From positions 1 to 64,000 of the forward strand of contig JADJHZ010000016.1 in assembly GCA_016707205.1 (NCBI GenBank): a stretch of 64,000 nt of DNA. Direction: 5' to 3'. The notes under the pieces are model-generated. The model ran no database searches. It was given only the letters and a program-made list of their open reading frames with translations, and had not been told where the DNA came from. Below are positions 54,462 through 63,155 of this stretch, piece after piece. The position numbers were made by a program, and so were the translations under genes. How positions within the stretch are numbered: position 1 is the first letter of the stretch; every line of letters begins with the position of its first letter. Origin of the DNA: Haliscomenobacter sp. (GTDB lineage Bacteria; Bacteroidota; Bacteroidia; Chitinophagales; Saprospiraceae).

Positions 54462-55484
54462 TCAACCGTCTACGGTCGAGCCTCTGATGACCAGGTCCGA
54501 CCGAAGCAGGATGTGCTGCGTCAGCAGCATATTAGCGTCCCCATTCAGGTGGTTGATCAAGGTACGGGCAGCCAGTTCGCCCATTTGATATCCGGGGTAG
54601 CGGATCGTCGTCAGGTTGGGTTCAACAATCCGGGAAACGGGATCGTCGTTAAACCCCACTACGGCAATATCGTTGGGGATGTCAATCCCCTGTTTTTTCA
54701 AACTGACCAGACAACCTGCTGCGCAGTTGTCATTGGCCACAAAGACGCCATCGGGACGTTGAGGCAGAGAAAGAATATAGCGGGCTGCTTCCTCGCCGTA
54801 TTCCAAGGAAAGATCCCCAAGGCATACCAGACTCATATCCAGGGGAATTCCATACTCCGCTAAGGCTTGCGAATAGCCCCGAAAGCGCTCTTTGTAGATA
54901 CTTTCCGTGCTGGACACGGTAATATGGACGATCCGCCGCTTGCCTGTCTGCAACAGGTGCCGGGTAGCCTCATACGCAGCATGGACATTGTTAATGCTGA
55001 TACTGGTAAAGTTGCCTTCCATATTGGTCCGGTCGAAGAAAATCACCGGGATTTCCTTCTGGGCAAACCGGTTGAAATGGTCCAAATTATTGGAATGGTA
55101 AGACAAGGATACCAGCAACCCATCGACCCGGTTGTGGAACATGGTCTGCACAATAGAATGTTCCCGTTCTACCGACTCCGACGTCTGGCTGATAAGGAGA
55201 TTATAACCGGCCGCATTCGCGACTTGTTCCACCCCGGAAATAACCGTTGCCATGAAAAAACTGTTCAGCCTTGGAACGATAACGCCTATCGTGTTCGTTT
55301 GCCGCTTTCGCAGGTTCCTCGCAAATTGGTTGACCTGATAGCCATGCCGTTCTGCCAATTCCATTACCTTTTTCTTCGTTTTGGCACTCACCAATGGGTC
55401 ATCCCGCAAGGCCCGGCTGACCGTTGCAGTAGAAATGTTTAACTGCTCGGCAATATCGTAAATGGTAATGTCCTTCTTTTTCAT
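54462..55484 (-). CDS. LacI-family transcriptional regulator
   Basis: The 340-residue protein has the HTH domain ITIYDIAEQLNISTATVSRA and hinge VNQFARNLRKRQTN, then a periplasmic-binding-protein-like ligand domain with VIVPRLNSFFMATVISGVEQ and VFVANDNCAAGCLVSLKKQG. LacI-type regulators in Bacteroidota act on sugar operons. It is divergent from the xylanase operon 500 bp away and probably controls it by way of the operator at 55625. The inducer is likely a xylose- or glucuronate-derived sugar, by inference. Confidence 0.92.
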   Translation of the reverse strand: MKKKDITIYDIAEQLNISTATVSRALRDDPLVSAKTKKKVMELAERHGYQVNQFARNLRKRQTNTIGVIVPRLNSFFMATVISGVEQVANAAGYNLLISQTSESVEREHSIVQTMFHNRVDGLLVSLSYHSNNLDHFNRFAQKEIPVIFFDRTNMEGNFTSISINNVHAAYEATRHLLQTGKRRIVHITVSSTESIYKERFRGYSQALAEYGIPLDMSLVCLGDLSLEYGEEAARYILSLPQRPDGVFVANDNCAAGCLVSLKKQGIDIPNDIAVVGFNDDPVSRIVEPNLTTIRYPGYQMGELAARTLINHLNGDANMLLTQHILLRSDLVIRGSTVDG

Positions 55485-55624
55485 GCAACTGCATCAACTG
55501 GTTAGCGAAAAAACCGGCCGCTTTCCCCTGCCAGGATTGCCTTTCCTCCAGCGTACCGGGGTTTGAAAATTAGCCCTTTTTTGGCAAAAAATAGATTTCT
55601 ACAAAAACGATTTTAAAAAATATA

Positions 55625-55638
55625 TGTAACCGATTGCA
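55625..55638. promoter_or_regulatory. putative LacI-family operator
   Basis: TGTAACCGATTGCA is a 14-bp imperfect palindrome centred on CG (positions 1-2, 4-5, 7 and their partners match), the form of LacI-family operators. It overlaps the -33 region of the promoter at 55655-55662, so binding would block transcription of the xylan genes. Confidence 0.5.
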
Positions 55639-55662
55639 TTTAGAAAAAAAAATGTAAATTTG
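55634..55662 (+). promoter_or_regulatory. Bacteroidota-type promoter facing the xylanase gene
   Basis: A TTG at 55634-55636, 18 bp before TAAATTTG (55655-55662), matches the TTTG...TAnnTTTG pattern of the main sigma factor of this phylum. The start point would be near 55669, leaving a leader of about 320 nt. Confidence 0.5.
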
Positions 55663-55850
55663 TAAAATAATTTCGTGCGGAAATCAAATCACCAAAATTA
55701 GTTTGGATTTTTCACTCTGACAGGCATATAGAAAGCTAATTAATACGCCCCCAAGATTTGAACAAGCAAAAAAGCCTCTTTGGTTAGGGATTTCCGGCGC
55801 TCCAGTTGCACCCTTAAAAAGCCGAAACCTGCACCATTAACTATGTTTAT

Positions 55851-55994
55851 ATGGAACCTGCACTGAAGACCGAAAAGAAACATACAAACGCATCTGGTTC
55901 AGAAATCGATTGCATGTCCAAAGGAATCTGCCGGTTTAAAAACCCAAACCACGTATCCGCATATGGGGACCCGATCAAAATAACCGCTCTATGA
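55851..55994 (+). CDS. 47-codon leader ORF overlapping the xylanase start
   Basis: The ORF begins MEPALKTEKKHTNASGSEID and stops at a TGA that overlaps the xylanase ATG (ATGA at 55991-55994). It could couple translation or be chance. It has no recognisable domain, but two Cys and a basic start. It contains TCGATTGCA, which resembles half of the operator at 55625. Confidence 0.25.
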   Translation: MEPALKTEKKHTNASGSEIDCMSKGICRFKNPNHVSAYGDPIKITAL

Positions 55995-57112
55995 AACGGA
56001 ATCTTTTCCTTGCCCTATGTGCACTGGGATGGATGGCCTGCGAAAAGGATCCGCAAGCTACCCCTTCTGAATACGATCCCGGAACCGCAACCGAAGCGTT
56101 AAAGGATGCGGCTTCTTTTCCCGTTGGCGCTGCCGTCAATTACACCAACTTCCAGACAAACCCGCCGTATAGCAACCTCGTCAAACGAGACTTCAACAGC
56201 ATCACCCTCGAAAATGAAATGAAGAACGCGTCCCTTGTCAAAGGAGGCGGGTTTTTTGATTTCTCCCGGGCGGATGCCATGGTCAATGCAGCCGGGAATC
56301 TCCAGATCTTTGGCCATACGCTTGTCTGGCATACGCAGCAAGCGGCTTCTTATTATAAATCCGCCGCTGGAATCACCTCCTCCCCTGCAGCCAGCCAGGA
56401 AGAAATTGCCGCAAAACTCGATTCGGAATTGCGTCGCACCATTTCCTCGATAGTAAGCCATTTTAAAGGAAAAGTGAGGGCATGGGACGTGATCAACGAA
56501 CTGTTTGCCGACAACGGCGCCATTCGAAACAACAGCAACACCTCCACCTCTGGCTCAGACGTGCTTGTCTGGTCGCATTACCTGGGCCGGGATCTGGGCG
56601 CAAAAGCCTTCCAATACGCCGCCGAAGCGGATCCTTCGGCCAAATTATTCCTTAACGATTATGGACTGGAATCCAATCCGGCCAAATTGGATTCCCTGAT
56701 CGCCTTCGTTAACGAATTGAAAACCAAAGGCGTAAAAATAGATGGCATCGGAACCCAAATGCATATCAGCCTCAATACCTCCCGGGCCGGAATTGAATCC
56801 ATGTTCAAAAAACTGGCGGCCACCGGCCTCCTTGTCCGGGTTTCCGAACTGGACATCCTGGTGAATCCCAACTCGGCAACCGGTTTCGTAATTACCCCGG
56901 CGATTTCCGAAAACCAGGCGGAAATGTACCAATTCGTGGTTCAATCGTATATCAGCAACGTCCCCTCGTCCCAACGGCATGGAATAACCGTTTGGGGCGT
57001 GATGGACGCTTCGAGCTGGCGTTACCAGAATGGAAAAGATTTTCCGTTGCTTTACGATAATGAATTTAATAAAAAACCGGCATATGCCGGTTTTTTGAAG
57101 GCTTTGAACTAG
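55991..57112 (+). CDS. GH10 endo-1,4-beta-xylanase lipoprotein
   Basis: The 373-residue enzyme hydrolyses the xylan backbone. The N-terminus MKRNLFLALCALGWMACEKD is a lipoprotein signal with a lipobox ending in Cys 17, so it is likely tethered to the outer membrane. GH10 hallmarks are SITLENEMKN, IFGHTLVWHTQ, the acid/base Glu in RAWDVINELF and the nucleophile Glu in VRVSELDI. ITVWGVMDASSWRY is the conserved C-terminal Trp motif. It is the first enzyme gene of the xylan operon. No carbohydrate-binding module is fused. Confidence 0.95.
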   Translation: MKRNLFLALCALGWMACEKDPQATPSEYDPGTATEALKDAASFPVGAAVNYTNFQTNPPYSNLVKRDFNSITLENEMKNASLVKGGGFFDFSRADAMVNAAGNLQIFGHTLVWHTQQAASYYKSAAGITSSPAASQEEIAAKLDSELRRTISSIVSHFKGKVRAWDVINELFADNGAIRNNSNTSTSGSDVLVWSHYLGRDLGAKAFQYAAEADPSAKLFLNDYGLESNPAKLDSLIAFVNELKTKGVKIDGIGTQMHISLNTSRAGIESMFKKLAATGLLVRVSELDILVNPNSATGFVITPAISENQAEMYQFVVQSYISNVPSSQRHGITVWGVMDASSWRYQNGKDFPLLYDNEFNKKPAYAGFLKALN

Positions 57113-57239
57113 TGAATGGAAATTGGTGAACCTGCGGCAGGGGTATTCCAGCGCATTTCGGCTGGATACCCCAGCCCGCCTTTCGTTAGCCCAAACCCTT
57201 TCGACAACCACCTTTTCGTCACCTGGTAAATCAAACGCT

Positions 57240-59354
57240 ATGCCTCGCCTCCTGGGACTTTTTCTTTTCCTCCTGATCAGCGCCCCCGCTGCCAACGCCG
57301 ACGACGGATACCGGCTATGGTTGAAATACGACCTGATCTCTAACCCGCAACTCCGGAAGGCGTATGCCTCCATGGCGCGGTTCATTACCTGTTCCGAAAA
57401 CGATCCGGTTTCTAAAACAGCTTGCCTGGAATTACAAGCCGGACTTCAGGGGTTGCTCGGCAGGCCCGTTCTGATCCAGGCTTCCGGCTCCAAACCGGGA
57501 ACTATCGAGCTTCTGTTATTGCCCAAAGGTGCGCCTGATGCAGACAACCTGGGCAAAGACGGGTTCAAAATCCAGTCAGCCAGAGGCCGTCTGACGATTG
57601 TAGCCGCCCAGCCTTCCGGTTTGTTGTATGGCGCGTTCGAATTACTTCGCTATATACAGACAGAGGGAAAAACAGGGGAACTGTCGGGGGTTCGCCGGCC
57701 CCGCGTTCAATTTCGAATGCTAAATCATTGGGACAACCCGCTAGGCACTATAGAACGGGGCTATGCCGGGGCTTCCTTGTGGAAATGGTACGAGTTACCG
57801 GAAACCATCGACCCCCGGTATCGGGATTATGCCAGGGCGAATGCCTCTATCGGCATCAACGCGGTAGTCGTCAACAACGTCAATGCCAGCGCCCGGTTTC
57901 TGACGCCGGAATATTTATCCAAAGTCAAAGCCTTGGCTGACGTGCTCCGCCCTTATAGCATCAAAGTCTTTCTGTCGATCAACTTTGCCTCTCCCAAAAT
58001 CCTTGGAAAATTAAAAACCTCCGACCCCCTGGATCCTCAGGTGCGTGCCTGGTGGCAGGAAAAAGTCCGGGAGGTGTATTCGTATGTCCCCGATTTTGGC
58101 GGCTTTTTGGTTAAAGCAAACTCCGAGGGCGAACCCGGCCCCCAGGAGCATGGCCGCACCCATGCCGATGGCGCCAACATGCTGGCGGATGCGTTCCGTC
58201 CGCATGGCGGACTGGTTATCTGGAGGGCTTTTGTGTACGGCCCCGACCCCAAAGGCGACCGGTTCAAGGAAGCCTACCAGGAATTCAAGCCGCTTGATGG
58301 CCAATTCGCCCCCAATGTAGTCGTCCAGGTGAAAAACGGCCCCATCGATTTTCAACCCCGCGAGCCTTTCCATCCCTTGTTCGGCGCCATGCCCAGGACG
58401 CCGCTGGCGATGGAGTTTCAGATCACCCAGGAGTACCTTGGGTTTTCGACCAACCTCGTCTTCCTGGCGCCCTTATTTAAGGAATGCCTCGACTCCGACA
58501 CCTATGCCCGGGGCAAAGGGTCCACGGTAGCCCGGGTGGTAGACGGCTCGGTTCACGATTACCCGGTCACCGTCATGGCCGGGGTTGCCAATACCGGTTC
58601 AGACCGCAACTGGACCGGGCACTCTATGTCTCAGGCCAATTGGTATGCCTTTGGCCGCCTGGCCTGGGATCACCAGCATTCCTCCGCCCGAATCGCGGAG
58701 GAATGGACCCGGATGACCCTGACGCAGGACCCCTCCGCCGTAGCTACCATTAAGGATATCCTCCTCGGTTCAAGAGAAACCTATGTCCGGTTTACCACCC
58801 CGATGGGATTACATCATATCATGGGGCAGGGAATCCATTTTGGCCCCGAGCCCTGGCTTGCGCGAAGTGCAAGGCCGGATTGGACTTCCATCTACTACCA
58901 TCGCGCCGATTCGATAGGTCTTGGTTTTGACAGGACGTCCCAAGGTAGCCAAGCGCTGAGCCTCTACGCCCCCGAGGTGCAAAAACAATGGAGCCATCCG
59001 GACTCCTGCGAGCTTCCCTACCTGCTTTGGTTTCACCATATCCCTTGGGACAAGACCCTTTCCTCCGGGAGGACGCTTTGGGACGAACTCTGCTTCCGGT
59101 ATTATGCCGGAGTAGAGGAAGTGGCGGTAATACAAGCGCGCTGGAAAACGGTCCAATCCCAGGTGGACCCCGAATGGTTTGCCGATGTCCAGGGCCGGTT
59201 GGCGGCACAACACCGGGAAGCGCTCAATTGGCGGGATGCCTGTGTGTTGTATTTCCAGACCTTCTCCCAAAAACCGCTGCCTCCAGGACTTACGCCCCCA
59301 AAAAGAACGCTGGAAGAAATGAAAAGAATCGTAGAAATATACCAGTTACGGTAG
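57240..59354 (+). CDS. GH67 alpha-glucuronidase
   Basis: I choose the start at 57240 because MPRLLGLFLFLLISAPAANA is a signal peptide; 39 codons of ORF upstream have none. The mature enzyme of about 685 residues removes 4-O-methylglucuronic acid from the ends of xylo-oligosaccharides. GH67 features include LNHWDNPLGTIERGYAGASL, NAVVVNNVNASARFLTPEYL, FGGFLVKANSEGEPGPQ, RTPLAMEFQITQEYLGF (catalytic region), and TGSDRNWTGHSMSQANWYAF. It follows the xylanase by about 130 bp. Confidence 0.95.
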   Translation: MPRLLGLFLFLLISAPAANADDGYRLWLKYDLISNPQLRKAYASMARFITCSENDPVSKTACLELQAGLQGLLGRPVLIQASGSKPGTIELLLLPKGAPDADNLGKDGFKIQSARGRLTIVAAQPSGLLYGAFELLRYIQTEGKTGELSGVRRPRVQFRMLNHWDNPLGTIERGYAGASLWKWYELPETIDPRYRDYARANASIGINAVVVNNVNASARFLTPEYLSKVKALADVLRPYSIKVFLSINFASPKILGKLKTSDPLDPQVRAWWQEKVREVYSYVPDFGGFLVKANSEGEPGPQEHGRTHADGANMLADAFRPHGGLVIWRAFVYGPDPKGDRFKEAYQEFKPLDGQFAPNVVVQVKNGPIDFQPREPFHPLFGAMPRTPLAMEFQITQEYLGFSTNLVFLAPLFKECLDSDTYARGKGSTVARVVDGSVHDYPVTVMAGVANTGSDRNWTGHSMSQANWYAFGRLAWDHQHSSARIAEEWTRMTLTQDPSAVATIKDILLGSRETYVRFTTPMGLHHIMGQGIHFGPEPWLARSARPDWTSIYYHRADSIGLGFDRTSQGSQALSLYAPEVQKQWSHPDSCELPYLLWFHHIPWDKTLSSGRTLWDELCFRYYAGVEEVAVIQARWKTVQSQVDPEWFADVQGRLAAQHREALNWRDACVLYFQTFSQKPLPPGLTPPKRTLEEMKRIVEIYQLR

Positions 59355-59395
59355 CAGGTTTTAACTTGCCTCCCATTGAAAAAAATACAAACATC

Positions 59396-60211
59396 ATGAC
59401 GTCGACAAACGAAAAAACCGCGAACGAACCTGGGACTGGAGTCCAGCATAGCTTTCCCAGCGTCTTTTCTCTGGAAAACAAAATTGCGCTGATCACCGGA
59501 GGCGGAAGCGGTATCGGGTTAGACATGGCCCGCTGCATGATCATGGCCGGGGCCCAGGTGGTCATAACCGGCCGGAGGGAGGCCGTCCTCCAGGAGGCTA
59601 AAGCATCTTTAGGGGAAAAGGCTTTCTACTTCGTCAATGACGTAACCGACCTCCATGGGTTGGAAGGACTGGTTCAGGACGTGGAAACCCAGGTTGGCCC
59701 CATCGACATTCTGGTCAACAACGCCGGGATCAACATGAAAAAACCCGCTCTGGAAGTGACGGATGAAGAGTTCAGCCGCATCCTTCAAACCAACCTTCAC
59801 TCCGTTTTCAGCCTGACCCGGGCTTGCGCCCGCAACATGGTGAAACGCCAGTCGGGTTCTATTATCATGATATCGTCCATGGCTGCTTACTATGGGCTCG
59901 ACCGGGTAGTAGCCTACGGTTCGTCGAAATCCGGAATCGAAGGCATGGTCCGCCTCCTCGCGTCTGAATTTTCCAAATTCAACGTGCGGGTTAATGCCAT
60001 TGCCCCGGGTTTTATCGAAACGAATATGATGAAAACGGCCATGTCCAGCGATCCCAACCGTATGGCCAAAGCGCTGGGAAGAACTCCCATCGGCCATTTC
60101 GGGAAGCCGGAAGACATCGGCTGGGCCGCCGTTTTCCTGGCCTCCGAAGCCGCAAAATTCATCACTGGTATCTCCATGCCTGTGGACGGGGGAAACTCGA
60201 CTGGATTTTGA
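59396..60211 (+). CDS. short-chain dehydrogenase/reductase, candidate fructuronate reductase
   Basis: I take the ATG at 59396 as the start; the longer frame beginning at 58988 overlaps the GH67 gene and is a shadow. The 271-residue protein has the NAD(P) motif ITGGGSGIGLDMA, NNAG in DILVNNAGINMKK, the catalytic Ser in IIMISSMAAYYG, and YxxxK in VVAYGSSKSGIEG. Its C-terminal PVDGGNSTGF is typical of KduD/gluconate 5-dehydrogenase-like SDRs. Given GH67 and UxuA in the locus and no UxuB, the simplest role is reduction of D-fructuronate to D-mannonate; this is inference. Confidence 0.8.
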   Translation: MTSTNEKTANEPGTGVQHSFPSVFSLENKIALITGGGSGIGLDMARCMIMAGAQVVITGRREAVLQEAKASLGEKAFYFVNDVTDLHGLEGLVQDVETQVGPIDILVNNAGINMKKPALEVTDEEFSRILQTNLHSVFSLTRACARNMVKRQSGSIIMISSMAAYYGLDRVVAYGSSKSGIEGMVRLLASEFSKFNVRVNAIAPGFIETNMMKTAMSSDPNRMAKALGRTPIGHFGKPEDIGWAAVFLASEAAKFITGISMPVDGGNSTGF

Positions 60212-60499
60212 GGAAGTACGATTTACGAAGTACGAAGTACGATTTACGATTTACGAAGTACGAAGTACGATTTACGATTTACGAAGTACGAAGTACGATT
60301 TACGAAGTACTAGGGGCGAGGGGATAAAAGGAAGCTGCTTAAAAAATCCGTCGCAATAACACAATAAATTGATTATGAATTTTTTATAATAAAAAGCGTT
60401 AAACAGCCCCAGCAACCATTTTGCCGCAAGGCCAATGCATTTTCTCCCTGCTCTCTGCTCCCTGCTCCCTACTCCCTGCTCCCTAAAAAAAACGCAACC
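60212..60499. repeat. intergenic tandem repeats upstream of the GH3 gene
   Basis: The stretch 60213-60310 is built from units such as ACGAAGTACGATTTACGA repeated with slippage. The stretch 60440-60485 has CTCCCTGCT-type repeats just before the GH3 start. Both look like short tandemly repeated intergenic DNA. An AT-rich segment at 60340-60400 may hold a promoter. There is no gene. Confidence 0.7.
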
Positions 60500-63118
60500 A
60501 TGAAAAAACCATTTCTCTTCCTCCTCCTCCTTGCCAACCTACCGCTATTAAGCCAGGACTATAAAAGTTATCCGATGTGGAACCCGCAACTGCCGGTAGA
60601 GCAGCGGATAAACGATCTGATCAGCCGGTTGACGCTGGAAGAAAAAGTGGCGCAAATGCTCAATGGAACCCCGGCTGTGTCCAGGCTGGGTATTCTCGGG
60701 TATGACTGGTGGAGCGAAGTCCTCCATGGCGTAGCCAGAACGCCTTTCCGGGTGACGGTTTTTCCCCAAGCCATCGGGATGGCTGCGACCTGGGACACGG
60801 TTTCCCTGTTTCAAATGGCGGATATCTCCGCCCTGGAGGGCCGTGCCATTTACAACAAGGCCCTAAAGCTGAACCGCTCCCACGAGCGCTACCTTGGCCT
60901 CACCTATTGGACCCCCAATATTAATATTTTCAGAGACCCGCGGTGGGGCCGGGGACAGGAAACCTATGGCGAAGACCCTTTCCTGACCGCCATGCTGGGA
61001 AAGGCTTTTGTTCATGGACTTCAAGGCAACGATCCCAACTACCTGAAAGCGGCGGCTTGTGCCAAGCACTTCGCGGTGCATTCAGGCCCCGAGCCTACCC
61101 GGCATTCCGACGACATCCACCCCTCTGCATACGATCTCTGGGATACGTATCTTCCGGCCTTTAAAGAACTGGTCGTGAACGCGCAGGTCGCCGGCGTCAT
61201 GTGCGCTTACAACGCGGTAGATACCCAACCTTGCTGCGCTAACGATATGTTAATGAATGACATTTTGCGCAAGCAATGGAATTTCACCGGATACGTCACG
61301 AGCGACTGCTGGGCACTTGACGACTTTTTCGCTTCCACAAAACCCATCCGGATGCCCAAACCGCAGCAGTAGACGCGCTGGTGCACGGCACGGATGTCGA
61401 GTGCGGCGTATCGGTGTACAAAACCCTGCTGGAATCGGTAACTACCGGCATGATCGCCGAATCCCAGCTGGATATCTCCCTCCGGCGTCTGTTCGCTATC
61501 CGCTACCGGCTGGGGCAATTCGACCCGCCTTCGATGGTCAAATACGCCCAAACTCCGGAATCCGTATTGGAAGCCCAGGATCACCAGGCACACGCGCTGA
61601 AGATGGCGCGCCAATCGATCGTCTTGCTCAAAAACGAAAACCAAACCCTTCCCCTTTCCAAAAACCTGAAAAAAATCGTCGTTTTGGGCCCAAATGCTCA
61701 AAATGAAATCGCCGTACTTGGGAACTACAACGGCATCCCAACGGAGATTGTAACGGTGCTGGAAGGGATAAAAGCCAAGGTAGGACCTGGGGTAGAGGTC
61801 GTTTACGAACAGGCCATTCAGCACGCCAACGACACGCTCTTCGTCGAAGCTGGGCTACCCGGGACGCTTCAATGGGAAGGAAAACCGGGTTTCCGGGCTC
61901 AATATTTCCCCAACCGAAATCTGGAAGGAACGCCCCTGCTGGACCGTATGGAACCTAGAATCGATCTCCACTGGTACGAAGGGGGGGGATTTGATCCCGG
62001 GCGTCCCGGCAACCAATTTCTCGGCCCGGTTTACCTCCTCTTTTGTTGCCGCCGAAAACGGAACGATCACCTTGCAGCTAGAAGCCGACGACGGGTACCG
62101 GTTGTTCATCAACGACCAGCAAGTCCTGAACGCCTGGGAACGAAACCGCTGGGGCGCCAGAACCTACACCCTGAACATGCGCCAGGGAACAAGCTATAAA
62201 ATCACTCTGGAGTACTGGCAGGGCGGAGGCAAAGCCGACGTCCGGCTCACCCCGGGCCGGTTCCGCAAAACCGATTTCACAGCCCTCGCCAACCGGTTGA
62301 AGGATGCCGATGTATTCATCTTTGCAGGTGGTATCTCGCCGCAACTGGAAGGAGAAGAAATGCCAGTAGAAGTGCCCGGCTTTAAGGGCGGCGACCGAAC
62401 CTCCATTCTACTTCCTGCAGTGCAGACGGAATTGATGAAAGCCCTCAAAGCTACCGGAAAACCAGTTGTCTTCGTTATGATGACCGGAAGCGCCATAGCG
62501 ATTCCATGGGAAGACCAAAACATCCCGGCCATCCTCAATGCCTGGTATGGAGGCCAAAGCGCCGGCTCCGCCATTGCGGACGTTCTGTTTGGAGACTACA
62601 ACCCCGCCGGTAGGTTGCCGGTAACGTTTTATAAAAGCGACAGCGACCTGCCTGGCTTTCTAAACTACGATATGACAGGCCGCACCTACCGCTATTTTAA
62701 AGGAGAAGCCCTTTATCCCTTTGGATATGGGCTGAGCTATTCGACTTTTCGGTACGACAAACTTTCCGTGCCATCCAAAGTAAAATCGGGAAAACCGGTA
62801 ACGGTCCGCGTCCGCGTTACCAACACGGGAGAAATGGACGGAGAGGAAGTGGCCCAGCTTTATGTTTCACATCCGGGCATACCGGGGAAAGCGCCTTTGC
62901 GCGCGCTGAAAGGATTCCAGCGGATGCCCCTCAAATCGGGAGAACGCCGGATGCTGTCTTTTACCTTAACCCCTGAAATGCTCAGCCTGATAAACGAAGA
63001 AGGGACGACGTATCAGCCTCAAGGCAAACTGAACATTCATGCCGGGGGAGGGCAGCCAGGTCAGGGCCGGACCAGCAGCTCGAATGTGTTGACTAAGCCG
63101 GTCAATGTAGTGAAATAA
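60500..63118 (+). CDS. GH3 beta-xylosidase/beta-glucosidase with PA14 insert, two frameshifts
   Basis: Three overlapping plus-strand frames make one secreted enzyme of about 872 residues. It opens with a signal peptide (MKKPFLFLLLLANLPLLSQ) and YDWWSEVLHGVAR, typical of beta-xylosidases. The nucleophile Asp is in YVTSDCWALDDFF. Just after it (about 61325-61340) one base is lost and the next frame continues as KTHPDAQTAAVDALVHGTDV. A PA14 domain follows (about residues 465-590: QYFPNRNLEG ... YRLFINDQQVLNAWE), broken at the G8 run 61981-61988. Then come the (alpha/beta)6 sandwich and fibronectin-like end (ALYPFGYGLSYSTFRY; ALKGFQRMPLKSGERR). The activity is release of xylose from xylo-oligosaccharides, in the periplasm. 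Confidence 0.88.
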
Positions 63119-63155
63119 ACCGTTTTGAATAGCTAAACAAACCCAAACTAAAAAC

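Larger units (their letters stand above)
55485..55990. other. divergent regulatory region between lacI-type and xylanase genes
   Basis: This 506-bp stretch is AT-rich in the part near the regulator (55590-55720) and contains the operator and promoter listed separately. The 3' two-thirds would be a long 5' leader of the xylanase message of about 320 nt and holds a 47-codon ORF. No riboswitch fold was recognised. Confidence 0.55.

Noticed and set aside
58988..59395. N-terminal extension of the SDR gene
   Set aside because: It lies inside the GH67 coding region in another frame. The ATG at 59396, just after the GH67 stop, gives a normal SDR length.
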